Part shown: one piece after another, positions 42,382 to 50,633 of the stretch | How positions within the stretch are numbered: position 1 is the first letter of the stretch | Layout of the letters: each line of letters begins with the position of its first letter | NCBI GenBank assembly: GCA_900319625.1 | Contig: ONPD01000008.1 | Coordinates: 48,840 to 112,839, forward strand | Length of the DNA stretch: 64,000 nt | From: an uncultured Treponema sp. | Lineage (GTDB): Bacteria > Spirochaetota > Spirochaetia > Treponematales > Treponemataceae | Reading direction: 5' to 3' | Notes under the pieces: generated by a model | Told to the model about the DNA's origin: nothing | The model's database searches: none | The model's input: the letters and a program-made list of their open reading frames with translations, nothing else | Made by a program: the position numbers and the translations under genes

Positions 42382-44271
42382 ATGGCTTCTACAAAAAAAT
42401 CAGCGCCTGCTAAAACAGCACCTAAGGCTGCGGCAGTTTACGACGAATCTTCTATTCAGCATCTTGAAGGCCTTGAGCATATCCGTCTGCGCCCTGGTAT
42501 GTATATTGGTTCTTTGGGCGACGGTTCTAACGAAAACGACGGTATTTATATTCTCTTAAAAGAAGGTGTTGATAACTCTGTTGATGAGTTCAGTCAGGGC
42601 TTTGGTAACCGTATTGATGTTGAAATCAAAGACGGCCGTGTAAAAATCCGTGACTATGGCCGTGGAATCCCTCTTGGAAAGCTGGAAGACTGTGTAAGTA
42701 ACGTAAACACCGGTGCAAAATACAATAACTCTGTTTTTAAGCAGGCTATCGGTATGAACGGTGTCGGAATCAAGGCTACTAACGCCCTTTCGTCTTACTT
42801 CCGTGCTGCTTCTGTCCGTGATGGAAAAATGGCTGTTGTTGAATTTGCCAAGGGAAACAAACTTTCCGGCAAAACAGGAAACGCAAAACCTGGCGTGCCA
42901 AACGGAACTTATCTTGAATTTGAGCCGGATAAGGAACTTTTTGGAAAATATAGCTTTAACATGGAATATGTTGAAAAACGACTCTGGAACTATGCTTACC
43001 TGAATCCCGGACTTTTGATTAAGTGTAACGGTCAGGAATATATCAGCCAGAACGGAATTATGGATCTGCTCAGTCACGAAATGGGCGGTGCAGACAAGGC
43101 TCTTTACAATCTTTTTGACTACAAGGGCGAAAATCTTCAGTTTGTTTTGACTCACGGTGCCAGCCTTGATAAATTCATCTATTCTTTTGTAAACGGCCAG
43201 AGCACAGAAGACGGCGGTACCCACGTAACTGCCTTCCTGGACGGTTTTACAAAGGGAATCAACGAATACTTTAAGAAGGATTATGATATCCGCGACGTAA
43301 CAAGCGGTCTTTATGTTGCCCTTAAAATCGGGCTTGATAATCCTATGTTCACAAGCCAGACAAAAAATAAGCTTGGTAACGTAGAAATCCGCACTCCAAT
43401 CATTAAGGAAGTTCAGATTGCGGTTGATGACTGGCTGCGTCATAACCCTGACATTGCAGGCCGCATCGAAGAAAAAATCATTAAAAATCAGAAGGCCCGC
43501 AACGAAATCAACAGCGTTACAGACAAGCAGATTCGCGAGGCTTCTAAATCCCTTATGCTTAAAATTCCAAAGCTTAAGGACTGCCGCTACCACCTGCAGG
43601 ATGGCCCTAAGGGTGCAGAAAGCATGATTTTCATCACTGAGGGTGATTCTGCGACAGGTACTATGACTCATGCCCGCGACGTAACTTATCAGGCAATTTT
43701 CTCTCTGCGGGGTAAGCCTGCCAATATGTACGGAATGAAGCGTTCTGCAATTTTTGATGTAGAAGAGCTTAAAAACCTGACCTTCAGCCTTGGAATTCAA
43801 AAGGATATTGAAGGGCTGCGCTATCAGAAAATCATCATTGCAACCGATGCCGATAACGACGGCTACCATATCAGAAACCTTGTAATGACCTATCTTCTTT
43901 TGTACTTTGAAGAGCTTGTTTTGACAGGCCATGTTTACATTCTTGAAACTCCGCTTTTCCGAGTCCGCAACAAGACAAAAACCGTTTACTGCTACAGCGA
44001 AGAAAGCCGCGATAAGGAAATCAAAAAGCTTGGTTCCAGCGCTGAGGTAACCCGATTTAAGGGACTTGGAGAAATCAACCCGAGCGAGTTCGGTCAGTTT
44101 ATCTTCCCGAGAAAAGAAGGTGAAAGTGAAGACAAGGGCATGCACCTGACCCCTGTAACCATCCAGCAGCTTAAAAACGTGCCGGAAGTCTTAAAGTTCT
44201 ACATGGGCAAGAACACCCCGGAAAGACGCGACTTTATTATTCATAACCTGGCGGCGGAGATTGACGCTTAA
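42382..44271 (+). CDS. parE: type IIA topoisomerase B subunit (ParE-like)
   Basis: A 629-residue ATPase subunit. EGLEHIRLRPGMYIGSLG, EGVDNSVDEF (ATP Asn/Glu), DYGRGIP and MNGVGIKATNALS form the GHKL ATPase. FITEGDSATGTMTHARD and the Toprim ATDADNDGYHIRNLV follow, then LETPLFRVRNKTKTVYCYSEE and TRFKGLGEINPSEF. This pattern is that of the Bacteroidetes/spirochaete topoisomerase IV B branch rather than GyrB. A ~20-residue Ala/Lys/Pro-rich N-terminus precedes the ATPase. The parC partner is not adjacent. Relaxation and decatenation of the chromosome is the expected role. Confidence 0.9.
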   Translation: MASTKKSAPAKTAPKAAAVYDESSIQHLEGLEHIRLRPGMYIGSLGDGSNENDGIYILLKEGVDNSVDEFSQGFGNRIDVEIKDGRVKIRDYGRGIPLGKLEDCVSNVNTGAKYNNSVFKQAIGMNGVGIKATNALSSYFRAASVRDGKMAVVEFAKGNKLSGKTGNAKPGVPNGTYLEFEPDKELFGKYSFNMEYVEKRLWNYAYLNPGLLIKCNGQEYISQNGIMDLLSHEMGGADKALYNLFDYKGENLQFVLTHGASLDKFIYSFVNGQSTEDGGTHVTAFLDGFTKGINEYFKKDYDIRDVTSGLYVALKIGLDNPMFTSQTKNKLGNVEIRTPIIKEVQIAVDDWLRHNPDIAGRIEEKIIKNQKARNEINSVTDKQIREASKSLMLKIPKLKDCRYHLQDGPKGAESMIFITEGDSATGTMTHARDVTYQAIFSLRGKPANMYGMKRSAIFDVEELKNLTFSLGIQKDIEGLRYQKIIIATDADNDGYHIRNLVMTYLLLYFEELVLTGHVYILETPLFRVRNKTKTVYCYSEESRDKEIKKLGSSAEVTRFKGLGEINPSEFGQFIFPRKEGESEDKGMHLTPVTIQQLKNVPEVLKFYMGKNTPERRDFIIHNLAAEIDA

Positions 44272-44322
44272 TGTAGCTTGAGCACTGCGAACGTGAAAAA
44301 TAACACGTTACACTTTTGCTTC

Positions 44323-44352
44323 TTGAATAATACTAAAGTTATGCACTATAAT
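44323..44352 (+). promoter_or_regulatory. argF promoter
   Basis: TTGAAT (44323-44328), 18 bases, TATAAT (44347-44352). A hairpin AACGTG/CACGTT (44290-44309) just upstream may end parE transcripts. Confidence 0.65.
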
Positions 44353-44385
44353 TAAACTTTCACAATCACTTTTAGCGAGGTTGTT

Positions 44386-45384
44386 ATGAGTTTTGATTTG
44401 AAAGGACGCGACTTTTTAACGCTTAAGGATTTTACTCCGGAAGAAATTATCGGGCTTTTGGACCTGGCAGCAAGTCTTAAGGAAAAAAAGAAGCTTGGAA
44501 TCCCTGTTGATATCCACCGGGGTAAAAATATTGCCCTTATTTTTGAAAAGACATCTACCCGTACCCGCTGTGCCTTTGAAGTTGCCGCTCACGACCTTGG
44601 TATCTGTACAACCTACCTTGCAGAAGGCAGCCAGATTGGTAAAAAAGAAAGCATTGCTGATACAGCCCGCGTACTTGGTCGTATGTTTGACGGAATTGAA
44701 TACCGCGGCTATGGTCAGGAGCTGGTAGAGGCTCTTGCAAAATACACAGAAGTTCCTGTCTGGAACGGCCTCACTAACGAATATCATCCTACTCAGATGC
44801 TTGCCGATATGCTTACAATCCGCGAGCATTTAGGAAAACTCAAAGGGCTTAAACTCGTTTATTTTGGTGATGCCCGCTACAACATCGGAAACTCCCTGAG
44901 TATCGTTTGCTCTAAGCTGGGACTCAACCTTGTTCTCTGCAGTCCTAAAAAATATGCTCCAAATGCGGCTCTTATTGAAGAGTGCAGGGAATGGCAGAAG
45001 GAAAGCGGCGGCACAATTACTTTGACAGAAGACGTAAAAGCGGCTGCAAAAGATGCTGATATTATTTATACTGATGTCTGGGTAAGTATGGGTGAGCCTG
45101 ACGAAGTCTGGGCTGAACGCATTGCTGACCTTAAAGCTTATCAGGTAAATGCAGACGTAATGAAACTTGCAAAGCCTGAGGCAATCTTTATGCATGATTT
45201 GCCTTCCTTCCACAACCTTGAAACAAAAATCGGGCAGGAAATTGGGCAGAAGTTCGGTCTTACTGCAATGGAAGTTACAGACGAGGTTTTTGAGTCAAAA
45301 CAGTCTGTAGTTTTTGATGAAGCTGAAAACCGTATGCACACAATTAAAGCGGTGATTGCTGCAACATTGGGAAATAATTTTTAA
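44386..45384 (+). CDS. argF: ornithine carbamoyltransferase family protein
   Basis: A 332-residue transcarbamylase. [14 protein letters not shown] carries the carbamoyl-phosphate STRTR motif (57-61), [13 protein letters not shown] the next, and [13 protein letters not shown] the ornithine-binding DxxxSMG. The otherwise near-universal HCLP motif reads HDLP (Asp271 replaces the ornithine-contacting Cys), as in [10 protein letters not shown]. So ornithine use is likely but not certain. It may act in citrulline/arginine metabolism, either synthesis or the arginine deiminase direction; no arcA or arcC is in the window. The ribosome site is AGCGAGG. An ACT-domain gene follows 10 bases later. Confidence 0.88.
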   Translation: MSFDLKGRDFLTLKDFTPEEIIGLLDLAASLKEKKKLGIPVDIHRGKNIALIFEKTSTRTRCAFEVAAHDLGICTTYLAEGSQIGKKESIADTARVLGRMFDGIEYRGYGQELVEALAKYTEVPVWNGLTNEYHPTQMLADMLTIREHLGKLKGLKLVYFGDARYNIGNSLSIVCSKLGLNLVLCSPKKYAPNAALIEECREWQKESGGTITLTEDVKAAAKDADIIYTDVWVSMGEPDEVWAERIADLKAYQVNADVMKLAKPEAIFMHDLPSFHNLETKIGQEIGQKFGLTAMEVTDEVFESKQSVVFDEAENRMHTIKAVIAATLGNNF

Positions 45385-45394
45385 GAGGTAAATT

Positions 45395-45664
45395 ATGAAT
45401 GCTATTATCACTGTTGTTGGTTCAGATAAAGTTGGAATTATTGCTAAGGTTTCGGAATTTCTGGCAAGTCATTCGGTAAACATTGCCGACATCACCCAGA
45501 CAATTCTTTCAGGAAACTTTGTAATGATGATGATGGTAGATTTGTCTAAGGCTGATGTCGCCGTTGACCAGCTCCGCGATTCTTTGACAAAAAAAGCCGA
45601 AGAAATGGGAGTTGAAATCAACGTCATGGCAGAAAAGGTATTCAGCGCTATGCACCGAGTATAA
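45395..45664 (+). CDS. ACT-domain protein
   Basis: An 89-residue protein consisting of one ACT domain of the UPF0237/GcvR-like type: ITVVGSDKVGIIAKVSEFLASHSVNIADITQ, then NFVMMMMVDLSKADVAVDQLRDSL. Such proteins bind small ligands, often amino acids, and dimerise. In other bacteria the partner gene next door is often a DUF711 protein; here it follows the carbamoyltransferase gene, so a link to amino-acid sensing is inferred. AGAGGTAA is the ribosome site. Confidence 0.9.
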   Translation: MNAIITVVGSDKVGIIAKVSEFLASHSVNIADITQTILSGNFVMMMMVDLSKADVAVDQLRDSLTKKAEEMGVEINVMAEKVFSAMHRV

Positions 45665-45667
45665 ATG

Positions 45668-45739
45668 CGAGTTTTCGCAAGAAAACTCGAGGTGGCGGAA
45701 AGTCAACTAACGGTTGTAGAAAGCCTTTTTACCGCCACC
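45668..45739. terminator. hairpins between convergent ACT gene and lipoprotein gene
   Basis: CGAGTTTTC-GCAA-GAAAACTCG (45668-45689) is a perfect 9-base stem. GGTGGCGG (45691-45698) pairs with CCGCCACC (45732-45739) across 33 bases, preceded on its 3' arm by CTTTTT. Together they can terminate both units. Confidence 0.6.
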
Positions 45740-45755
45740 AACTATGCTACCGAGT

Positions 45756-47723
45756 TTAAAACCCTCTGTTTGGGTGAGGACCTTCCATAGGGCCGTTGTT
45801 AGTGCTGCTGGACTTAGTATAAACGCAGCTTGAGCTGGAGGTTGAAATGTCGCTGACACTTGTAGTGCCGCTGCTGACTTCCGGCAGTTCTACGTAAAGA
45901 TTATGGAAGGTGCTTCCACTGCTTGCACTTACCCCGCTTACAGCCTTATAACTTGTGCCTGTCTGAATCTCAGGGCTTGATAAAATCATAATATAGTTAG
46001 AGCTTGTGCTTGTTCCAAAGACTGATGGAATTGTGTATGCAAATACCGGATTTGACGAAGAGTCTTCAAGTGCAAAGGTAGTATTTCCGCTTCCAAAATA
46101 ATTTCCGCTCAAAACAATTGTGCTCTGACTGCAGGCTGAACTTGTAGGTGCAGAGTAATTGTTGGTTCCGATTCCCACAAGAAGACCACCTGTTACTGCA
46201 AAGGTATTTGAATCGCAGTCGAAGGCACATTCAGGTGTTGTTGAAGTAAGGGCTACGAGAATACCGCCTGCAAGTTTAAGCGTTCCGTTAGAATCAATTG
46301 CATCATTGTTTGAAGAGTAAGCGAAGATGTTTCCTCCGTAAATTTCAACCTTTCCTTTGTAGCCTGAAGTTTCGCGGCTGACATTCAGACAGTCATCAGT
46401 TGTATTCAACTCGATAATTCCGCCTGTAATAAAGAGGGCCTGTTTTCCTTCAATTCCTTCCGGAGAAAGTTTTGTTTTTTCGCTTACACTTTCGCCGTCC
46501 GCATCTGTAAATGTGTAGTAGCTCGAACTTTCATCCTGAGGAGTGCCTGTCGTTTTTATGCTGATTTTGCCGCCGGTAATCAAAACAAATGGATAAGGAT
46601 CATCAGTTGTGTCAGAAGATACAGCGTCTTCATCAATATCCCATTTTGCACTTATTCCCTTGCTGACTGTGGTAGATGTGATGGAACCTCCGTTAATCAC
46701 GATGTAGCCTTCACCAATGTTTGAATTTGCTTCTGCATCATCTGTGTCGTAATCCCAGCCTTCAACAATAATACCCCGGCTCTGGTTGTTGGTGTGTGTT
46801 CCTGTTCCGCTGATTGTGATAGTACCGCCGTTCATTACAAAGGCGTTTGCGGCCTGGAAGGCATTGCGTCCTGTAGAATTGACTGTGTAAGTTCCGCTGT
46901 TTACCTGAATATAATCATTAGAGAAGAAGCCGTGCTTGTAGCCTTCTGTCAAAGTGATGGAACCGCTTCCGCTCATAATAAGAGGGCCTTTTGTGTAAAT
47001 GCTTCCTTTTTTGCTGGAAGTCGAGCTGTAGTCTGTTCCGTAGCTGCGTCCGTCTGTAAAGCTGTTGCTGCCCTCTGCTACAAGGTAAAGAGGATTTTTC
47101 TTATCCATCTCTATACAAGGATACTTTCCGCTTGTAAGGCTTACGCTGTTAAGATAGATGGCTACGCTGTTGCTTTTGTTTGCGCTGATAAAAAGTGATT
47201 TTCCGCTGGCCGTACCGCTTATAACAAGCTTGAGGTTGTTGCCCTTAGAGCTTGAATCTGTAAGGGTGATAAGTCCTGAGTCAGAAAGTGAAATGCTTAT
47301 GTTTTCTGACAGCTGGCTGCCTTCTGAAGCAATAGTTGAGAAAGTGCTTCCGTCCGCGCTAGCAGATAAATCAGAAAGATTGATGTAAATCTGATTTGCA
47401 AAAGAAATGTTATCCGGCTTGAGGGCTGTAATAAGATTTCTTTGTGCAATATTTGGAGAATAAGAGTTACTCCATGAATAGATGAATGAAGGCAGGCCGT
47501 TTGTTGAGTTTGTTCCAGATGGCAGGTTATTGAAGCTGGTAATTTCTGTTGTAATGCTTGTTGTACCTGTTGCCGACTGAGGGCTTGTAGTATTTGTTGT
47601 AGTAGTTGTTGTCGATGTAGTTGAACTGCTGTTTGCATTTGATGAAGTTGCCGAAGCAACATCCATATTACAAGCTGAGAAAATGGTAATAGATACCAAA
47701 AAAAATAAAGTTAGTTTTTTCAT
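45756..47723 (-). CDS. lipoprotein with carbohydrate-binding/beta-helix domain (DUF4353-like)
   Basis: A 655-residue lipoprotein (lipobox FSAC, Cys18) with a Ser/Thr/Asn-rich linker (about 20-60). The main part has repeated short strands with GSGSITLTEGYKHG, NSGTYTVNSTGRNAFQA, MNGGTITISGTG and GKVEIYGGNIFAYSSNNDAID, a right-handed beta-helix pattern like that of 'carbohydrate-binding domain-containing' proteins often found with CotH kinases. The C-terminus is GPHPNRGF. It is probably a surface glycan-binding protein. No ribosome site is evident. It is divergent from the Gly-rich protein/two-component operon, which may control it. Confidence 0.78.
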   Translation of the reverse strand: MKKLTLFFLVSITIFSACNMDVASATSSNANSSSTTSTTTTTTNTTSPQSATGTTSITTEITSFNNLPSGTNSTNGLPSFIYSWSNSYSPNIAQRNLITALKPDNISFANQIYINLSDLSASADGSTFSTIASEGSQLSENISISLSDSGLITLTDSSSKGNNLKLVISGTASGKSLFISANKSNSVAIYLNSVSLTSGKYPCIEMDKKNPLYLVAEGSNSFTDGRSYGTDYSSTSSKKGSIYTKGPLIMSGSGSITLTEGYKHGFFSNDYIQVNSGTYTVNSTGRNAFQAANAFVMNGGTITISGTGTHTNNQSRGIIVEGWDYDTDDAEANSNIGEGYIVINGGSITSTTVSKGISAKWDIDEDAVSSDTTDDPYPFVLITGGKISIKTTGTPQDESSSYYTFTDADGESVSEKTKLSPEGIEGKQALFITGGIIELNTTDDCLNVSRETSGYKGKVEIYGGNIFAYSSNNDAIDSNGTLKLAGGILVALTSTTPECAFDCDSNTFAVTGGLLVGIGTNNYSAPTSSACSQSTIVLSGNYFGSGNTTFALEDSSSNPVFAYTIPSVFGTSTSSNYIMILSSPEIQTGTSYKAVSGVSASSGSTFHNLYVELPEVSSGTTSVSDISTSSSSCVYTKSSSTNNGPMEGPHPNRGF

Positions 47724-47863
47724 ATTATTAAGTATTGTGCAAAATTTGTCCCAAATCTTGAAAAAGCAGATAATAGAGTTTAAAAGTTTGTTCAGTGCTC
47801 ATAAGTTATAAATAAATTTTTGCTTTAATTAGCTAAGACTTTTTTAATATTGACTTTTAATTA

Positions 47864-47900
47864 TTGTTTATTTTTATATTTGAGTTTTATAATAACGATT
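47864..47900 (+). promoter_or_regulatory. leaderless-type promoter of the Gly-rich gene and two-component system
   Basis: TTGTTT (47864-47869), 18 bases, then TATAAT (47888-47893), followed by 7 bases and a GTG start with no ribosome site. A second TTGACT lies at 47850. Confidence 0.45.
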
Positions 47901-48506
47901 GTGAAAAAAATAACTGTGGCCTTTTTTTCTATTCTAATATTCTCTAGTTTGTGTTTTGCTCAGCCCGGAGGCGGAGCCGGCGGCCCCGGAGGAGGATCTT
48001 CGGGCGGTCCTGGGGGTGGAGGTGGCCCTGGCGGTGGCAGGGGAGCTCCTTCCGCCGGAATGGCGCCAGGTATGGGGGGTAGAGCTCCTAACAGCCCGGC
48101 TTCTCCAGGTTCCAATCCTCCGCCACCACCTCCCAAAGGAGGAACTTCTTCAGGTTCTTCTTCGTCTCCTGCAGTTATTAATTACCGTGGTCAGCGCATA
48201 TTGCCTTCTGATGCTCAGCTTGAGGTACTAGGCAGCTCCTTTGTAAAGAAGAATAATGCCTTAAACTTTGTGATTTATTTTAATCAGGCCCTTGCTCCGG
48301 AAAAATTTACCAGAGAATCTGTATTTTTTGATGGAAAAAACATTGAATATGATGTTATTATTAAATTCAATAGAAGAGCAGATTCTGTAACTATTGTATT
48401 TCCTCAGTCGTTTAATTCAGAGGAAGATATAGAAAAAGTTCCAGTTCTGCTGAAAAACATCCAGACATTTGATGGAAAACTTATAGAGGAAATAACAGTA
48501 AAATGA
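47901..48506 (+). CDS. secreted Gly/Pro-rich protein upstream of a two-component system
   Basis: A 201-residue product with a signal peptide (start VKKITVAFFSILIFSSLCFA, cleavage before QPGG). Then comes a ~60-residue Gly/Pro-rich stretch of GGPGGG repeats and a PPPPPP run, and a C-terminal beta-rich domain of ~90 residues (NYRGQRILPSDAQLEVLGS, FVIYFNQALAPEKFTRESVFF). The GTG start is chosen because an in-frame ATG 51 bases upstream would put hydrophobic residues before the real signal. Its stop overlaps the response regulator start (ATGA). A matrix, adhesin or ligand role tied to the sensor kinase is inference; no family is recognised. Confidence 0.72.
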   Translation: MKKITVAFFSILIFSSLCFAQPGGGAGGPGGGSSGGPGGGGGPGGGRGAPSAGMAPGMGGRAPNSPASPGSNPPPPPPKGGTSSGSSSSPAVINYRGQRILPSDAQLEVLGSSFVKKNNALNFVIYFNQALAPEKFTRESVFFDGKNIEYDVIIKFNRRADSVTIVFPQSFNSEEDIEKVPVLLKNIQTFDGKLIEEITVK

Positions 48507-49174
48507 AAATTCTAGTAATTGAAGATGACAAAGGAATCACAGATTACCTTATTCCGGAGCTTAAACATGAAGGCTTTGAAACTGTTACCGCAAATACCGG
48601 CAGACAGGGAATTGAAATGTTCCAGAATGAAAAGCCTGATCTGATTCTTCTGGATGTAATGCTTCCTGAATTAAATGGAATTGAAGTTTTGCGCCGCATC
48701 AGGGAAGTTTCTAATGTGCCAATTATTCTTGAAACTGCCCGTGGTGAAACAATTGATAAAATTAACGGACTAAATGCCGGAGCTGATGATTACATAGCTA
48801 AGCCTTTTGAAATTGAGGAGCTGATTGCCCGTATCAATGCAATTCTCCGCAGGGTAAATACCCAGGATAAAACTGATGTTGTACTCCGCTGCCGTGATCT
48901 TGAAATGAATACCCAGAGCATGAACGTAAAAATCGGCGACAAGCAGCTCTATCTTTCAAAAACAGAATATTTTCTTTTGAAGCTCTTCCTTGAAAACGTT
49001 GGCAAGGTTATTTCCCGTGATGAAATCCTTGATGCAATCTGGGGAAAAGAGCACTTTATTGATGAAAATATCGTTGACGTTTATATCGGTTATCTTCGTT
49101 CAAAAATTGCAGATGTTGATAAAAGTGAGTACATCAAAACTGTAAGAGGAATCGGATACATAGTTGAAAATTAA
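48503..49174 (+). CDS. OmpR-family response regulator
   Basis: A 223-residue regulator. The receiver has the acidic pair in VIEDDKG, the phosphoacceptor Asp51 in ILLDVMLPELNG, the Thr in ETARGE, and the Lys in YIAKPFE. The C-terminal winged-helix DNA-binding domain contains LYLSKTEYFLLKLFLENVGKVISRDEI and the ending VRGIGYIVEN. It follows the Gly-rich protein gene with a 4-base overlap and is followed by its kinase. Likely targets are its own operon and the divergent lipoprotein gene (inference). Confidence 0.93.
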   Translation: MKILVIEDDKGITDYLIPELKHEGFETVTANTGRQGIEMFQNEKPDLILLDVMLPELNGIEVLRRIREVSNVPIILETARGETIDKINGLNAGADDYIAKPFEIEELIARINAILRRVNTQDKTDVVLRCRDLEMNTQSMNVKIGDKQLYLSKTEYFLLKLFLENVGKVISRDEILDAIWGKEHFIDENIVDVYIGYLRSKIADVDKSEYIKTVRGIGYIVEN

Positions 49175-50633
49175 ATCCGGCTTCAGGAAGTTTATAAATT
49201 CCTTTCCCTTTCGTGCCTCGCTCAAGTTTTCTATTGTCGTAGAAATTTCCATGATAATTATGTTTCTGGTTATCATGTGGACTTTGAATAAATCTCTCAG
49301 AATTCAGCAGGGAAATGACCTGACTAACAGCTGTAATGAAACTGCAGAAATTCTTGAATTATGGAAAGATTCGACAAAAGAGCCATATTTCCACTTTCCA
49401 TTTTATGTGAACTACAGTGTTTATGATGTTGAACTGGGCTTTGTAATTTTTACCAACGATCCATTTATTCCGCAGAATCTGAAAATAAAAGAAAAGCCTT
49501 CGTATTACTTTGAAAAGAATTATTTTTCTGACGGCGACCTGATGATTATGTATTATAAAAAGGCCTTTCAGATTAAAAATCCTGTTTTTCATAAAGGTAG
49601 AAAAACTTCAGAAGTGATTATTACAACAAGTATTTATCTTGATTCTGATTATTTCAACAAACTTATAAAAATGCTGCCTAAGTTTTTGATTCCTCTTCTT
49701 GCGGTAATTCTTATGGTTTCCTTTGCAACTTCCTTTATAATGGCGAAAAATACAATTCGTCCGATTGAGCGCATTACCAGAGAGGCAAAAAAAAGAAGTA
49801 TTTCGAATATTGATAAGGCGCTGCCGGTTTCAAGGCACCTTGATGAAATTGATGAGCTTGCCCAGACCTTCAATAAGCTTTTCATTCAGATTAAAAATGA
49901 TTATGACCGCGAAAAGCAGTTTTCAAGTGACGTTTCCCATGAGCTTAAAACTCCTGTTGCTGTTATAAGCGGGCAGGCAAACCTTCTTCTGCGCTGGGGA
50001 AAGGATGACCCTGTTCAGCTGGAAACTTCTCTCAAAGCTATCAAGCAGGAAGCTTTTACCATTCAAAATATTATTGATACTCTGCTGCAGATAAGCCGTT
50101 ATGAAAGCGGTCTTGTAAAGCCTGAATATACTAATTTTGATTTGCGTGAGCTTTTTGAATTCATTAAAAAGGAAACTGAGTTTTTGGGACATGAAAAAAA
50201 GGCTCAGGTTTCGATAATTCTTGATGAGGATATGGAGCTTTTTTCTGAGCCTGAAATGCTTCATCAGATTTTTACGGTTTTCATTTCCAACAGCCTTAAA
50301 TTTTCTTCTCCGGATAAGGAATGTAAGATTAGCCTTGAAGCCCACCGGGTAACGATAAGGGGAAAGAAAAAGCTTATTCTTATTGAAAGTGATAACGGGC
50401 CGGGCTTTGCCGAAGAAGACCTTCCAAAAATTTTCAACCGCTTTTATATGGGAAGCCAGTCGCGTACCCGCGATATAAAAAAACACAGCACGGGACTCGG
50501 CCTTTCAATTGCAAAAACCCTCTGCGAATCGCTTGGCGGAAAAATAAACGCCGGCATCAGTGAAAGCGGCGGGGCAAGACTTAGCATTGTCTTTGATGAG
50601 AAGAAGGTTTTAGTTCCAAAAGCAGATAGTTAA
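49164..50633 (+). CDS. sensor histidine kinase
   Basis: A 489-residue membrane kinase. It has two membrane helices (about 22-42 and 172-192) around a ~130-residue extracytoplasmic sensor, a HAMP region, the DHp domain with SSDVSHELKTPVAVISGQ (His259) and an ATPase domain with N box FISNSLKFSS, GPGFAEEDLPKIF and GLGLSIAKTL. The start is a TTG that overlaps the regulator gene by 11 bases. The ligand is unknown; the co-transcribed Gly-rich secreted protein is a candidate accessory. Confidence 0.92.
   Translation: MKIKSGFRKFINSFPFRASLKFSIVVEISMIIMFLVIMWTLNKSLRIQQGNDLTNSCNETAEILELWKDSTKEPYFHFPFYVNYSVYDVELGFVIFTNDPFIPQNLKIKEKPSYYFEKNYFSDGDLMIMYYKKAFQIKNPVFHKGRKTSEVIITTSIYLDSDYFNKLIKMLPKFLIPLLAVILMVSFATSFIMAKNTIRPIERITREAKKRSISNIDKALPVSRHLDEIDELAQTFNKLFIQIKNDYDREKQFSSDVSHELKTPVAVISGQANLLLRWGKDDPVQLETSLKAIKQEAFTIQNIIDTLLQISRYESGLVKPEYTNFDLRELFEFIKKETEFLGHEKKAQVSIILDEDMELFSEPEMLHQIFTVFISNSLKFSSPDKECKISLEAHRVTIRGKKKLILIESDNGPGFAEEDLPKIFNRFYMGSQSRTRDIKKHSTGLGLSIAKTLCESLGGKINAGISESGGARLSIVFDEKKVLVPKADS

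Noticed and set aside
42556..44145. A 529-codon open frame on the minus strand opposite parE
   Set aside because: It mirrors the codon bias of parE, shows Phe/Val/Cys-rich translation without motifs, and parE's own motifs are intact throughout.
47956..48231. An alternative plus-strand frame over the Gly-rich stretch
   Set aside because: It arises from GC-rich repeat codons read out of frame and has no start signal; the main frame has a signal peptide and leads into the regulator gene.
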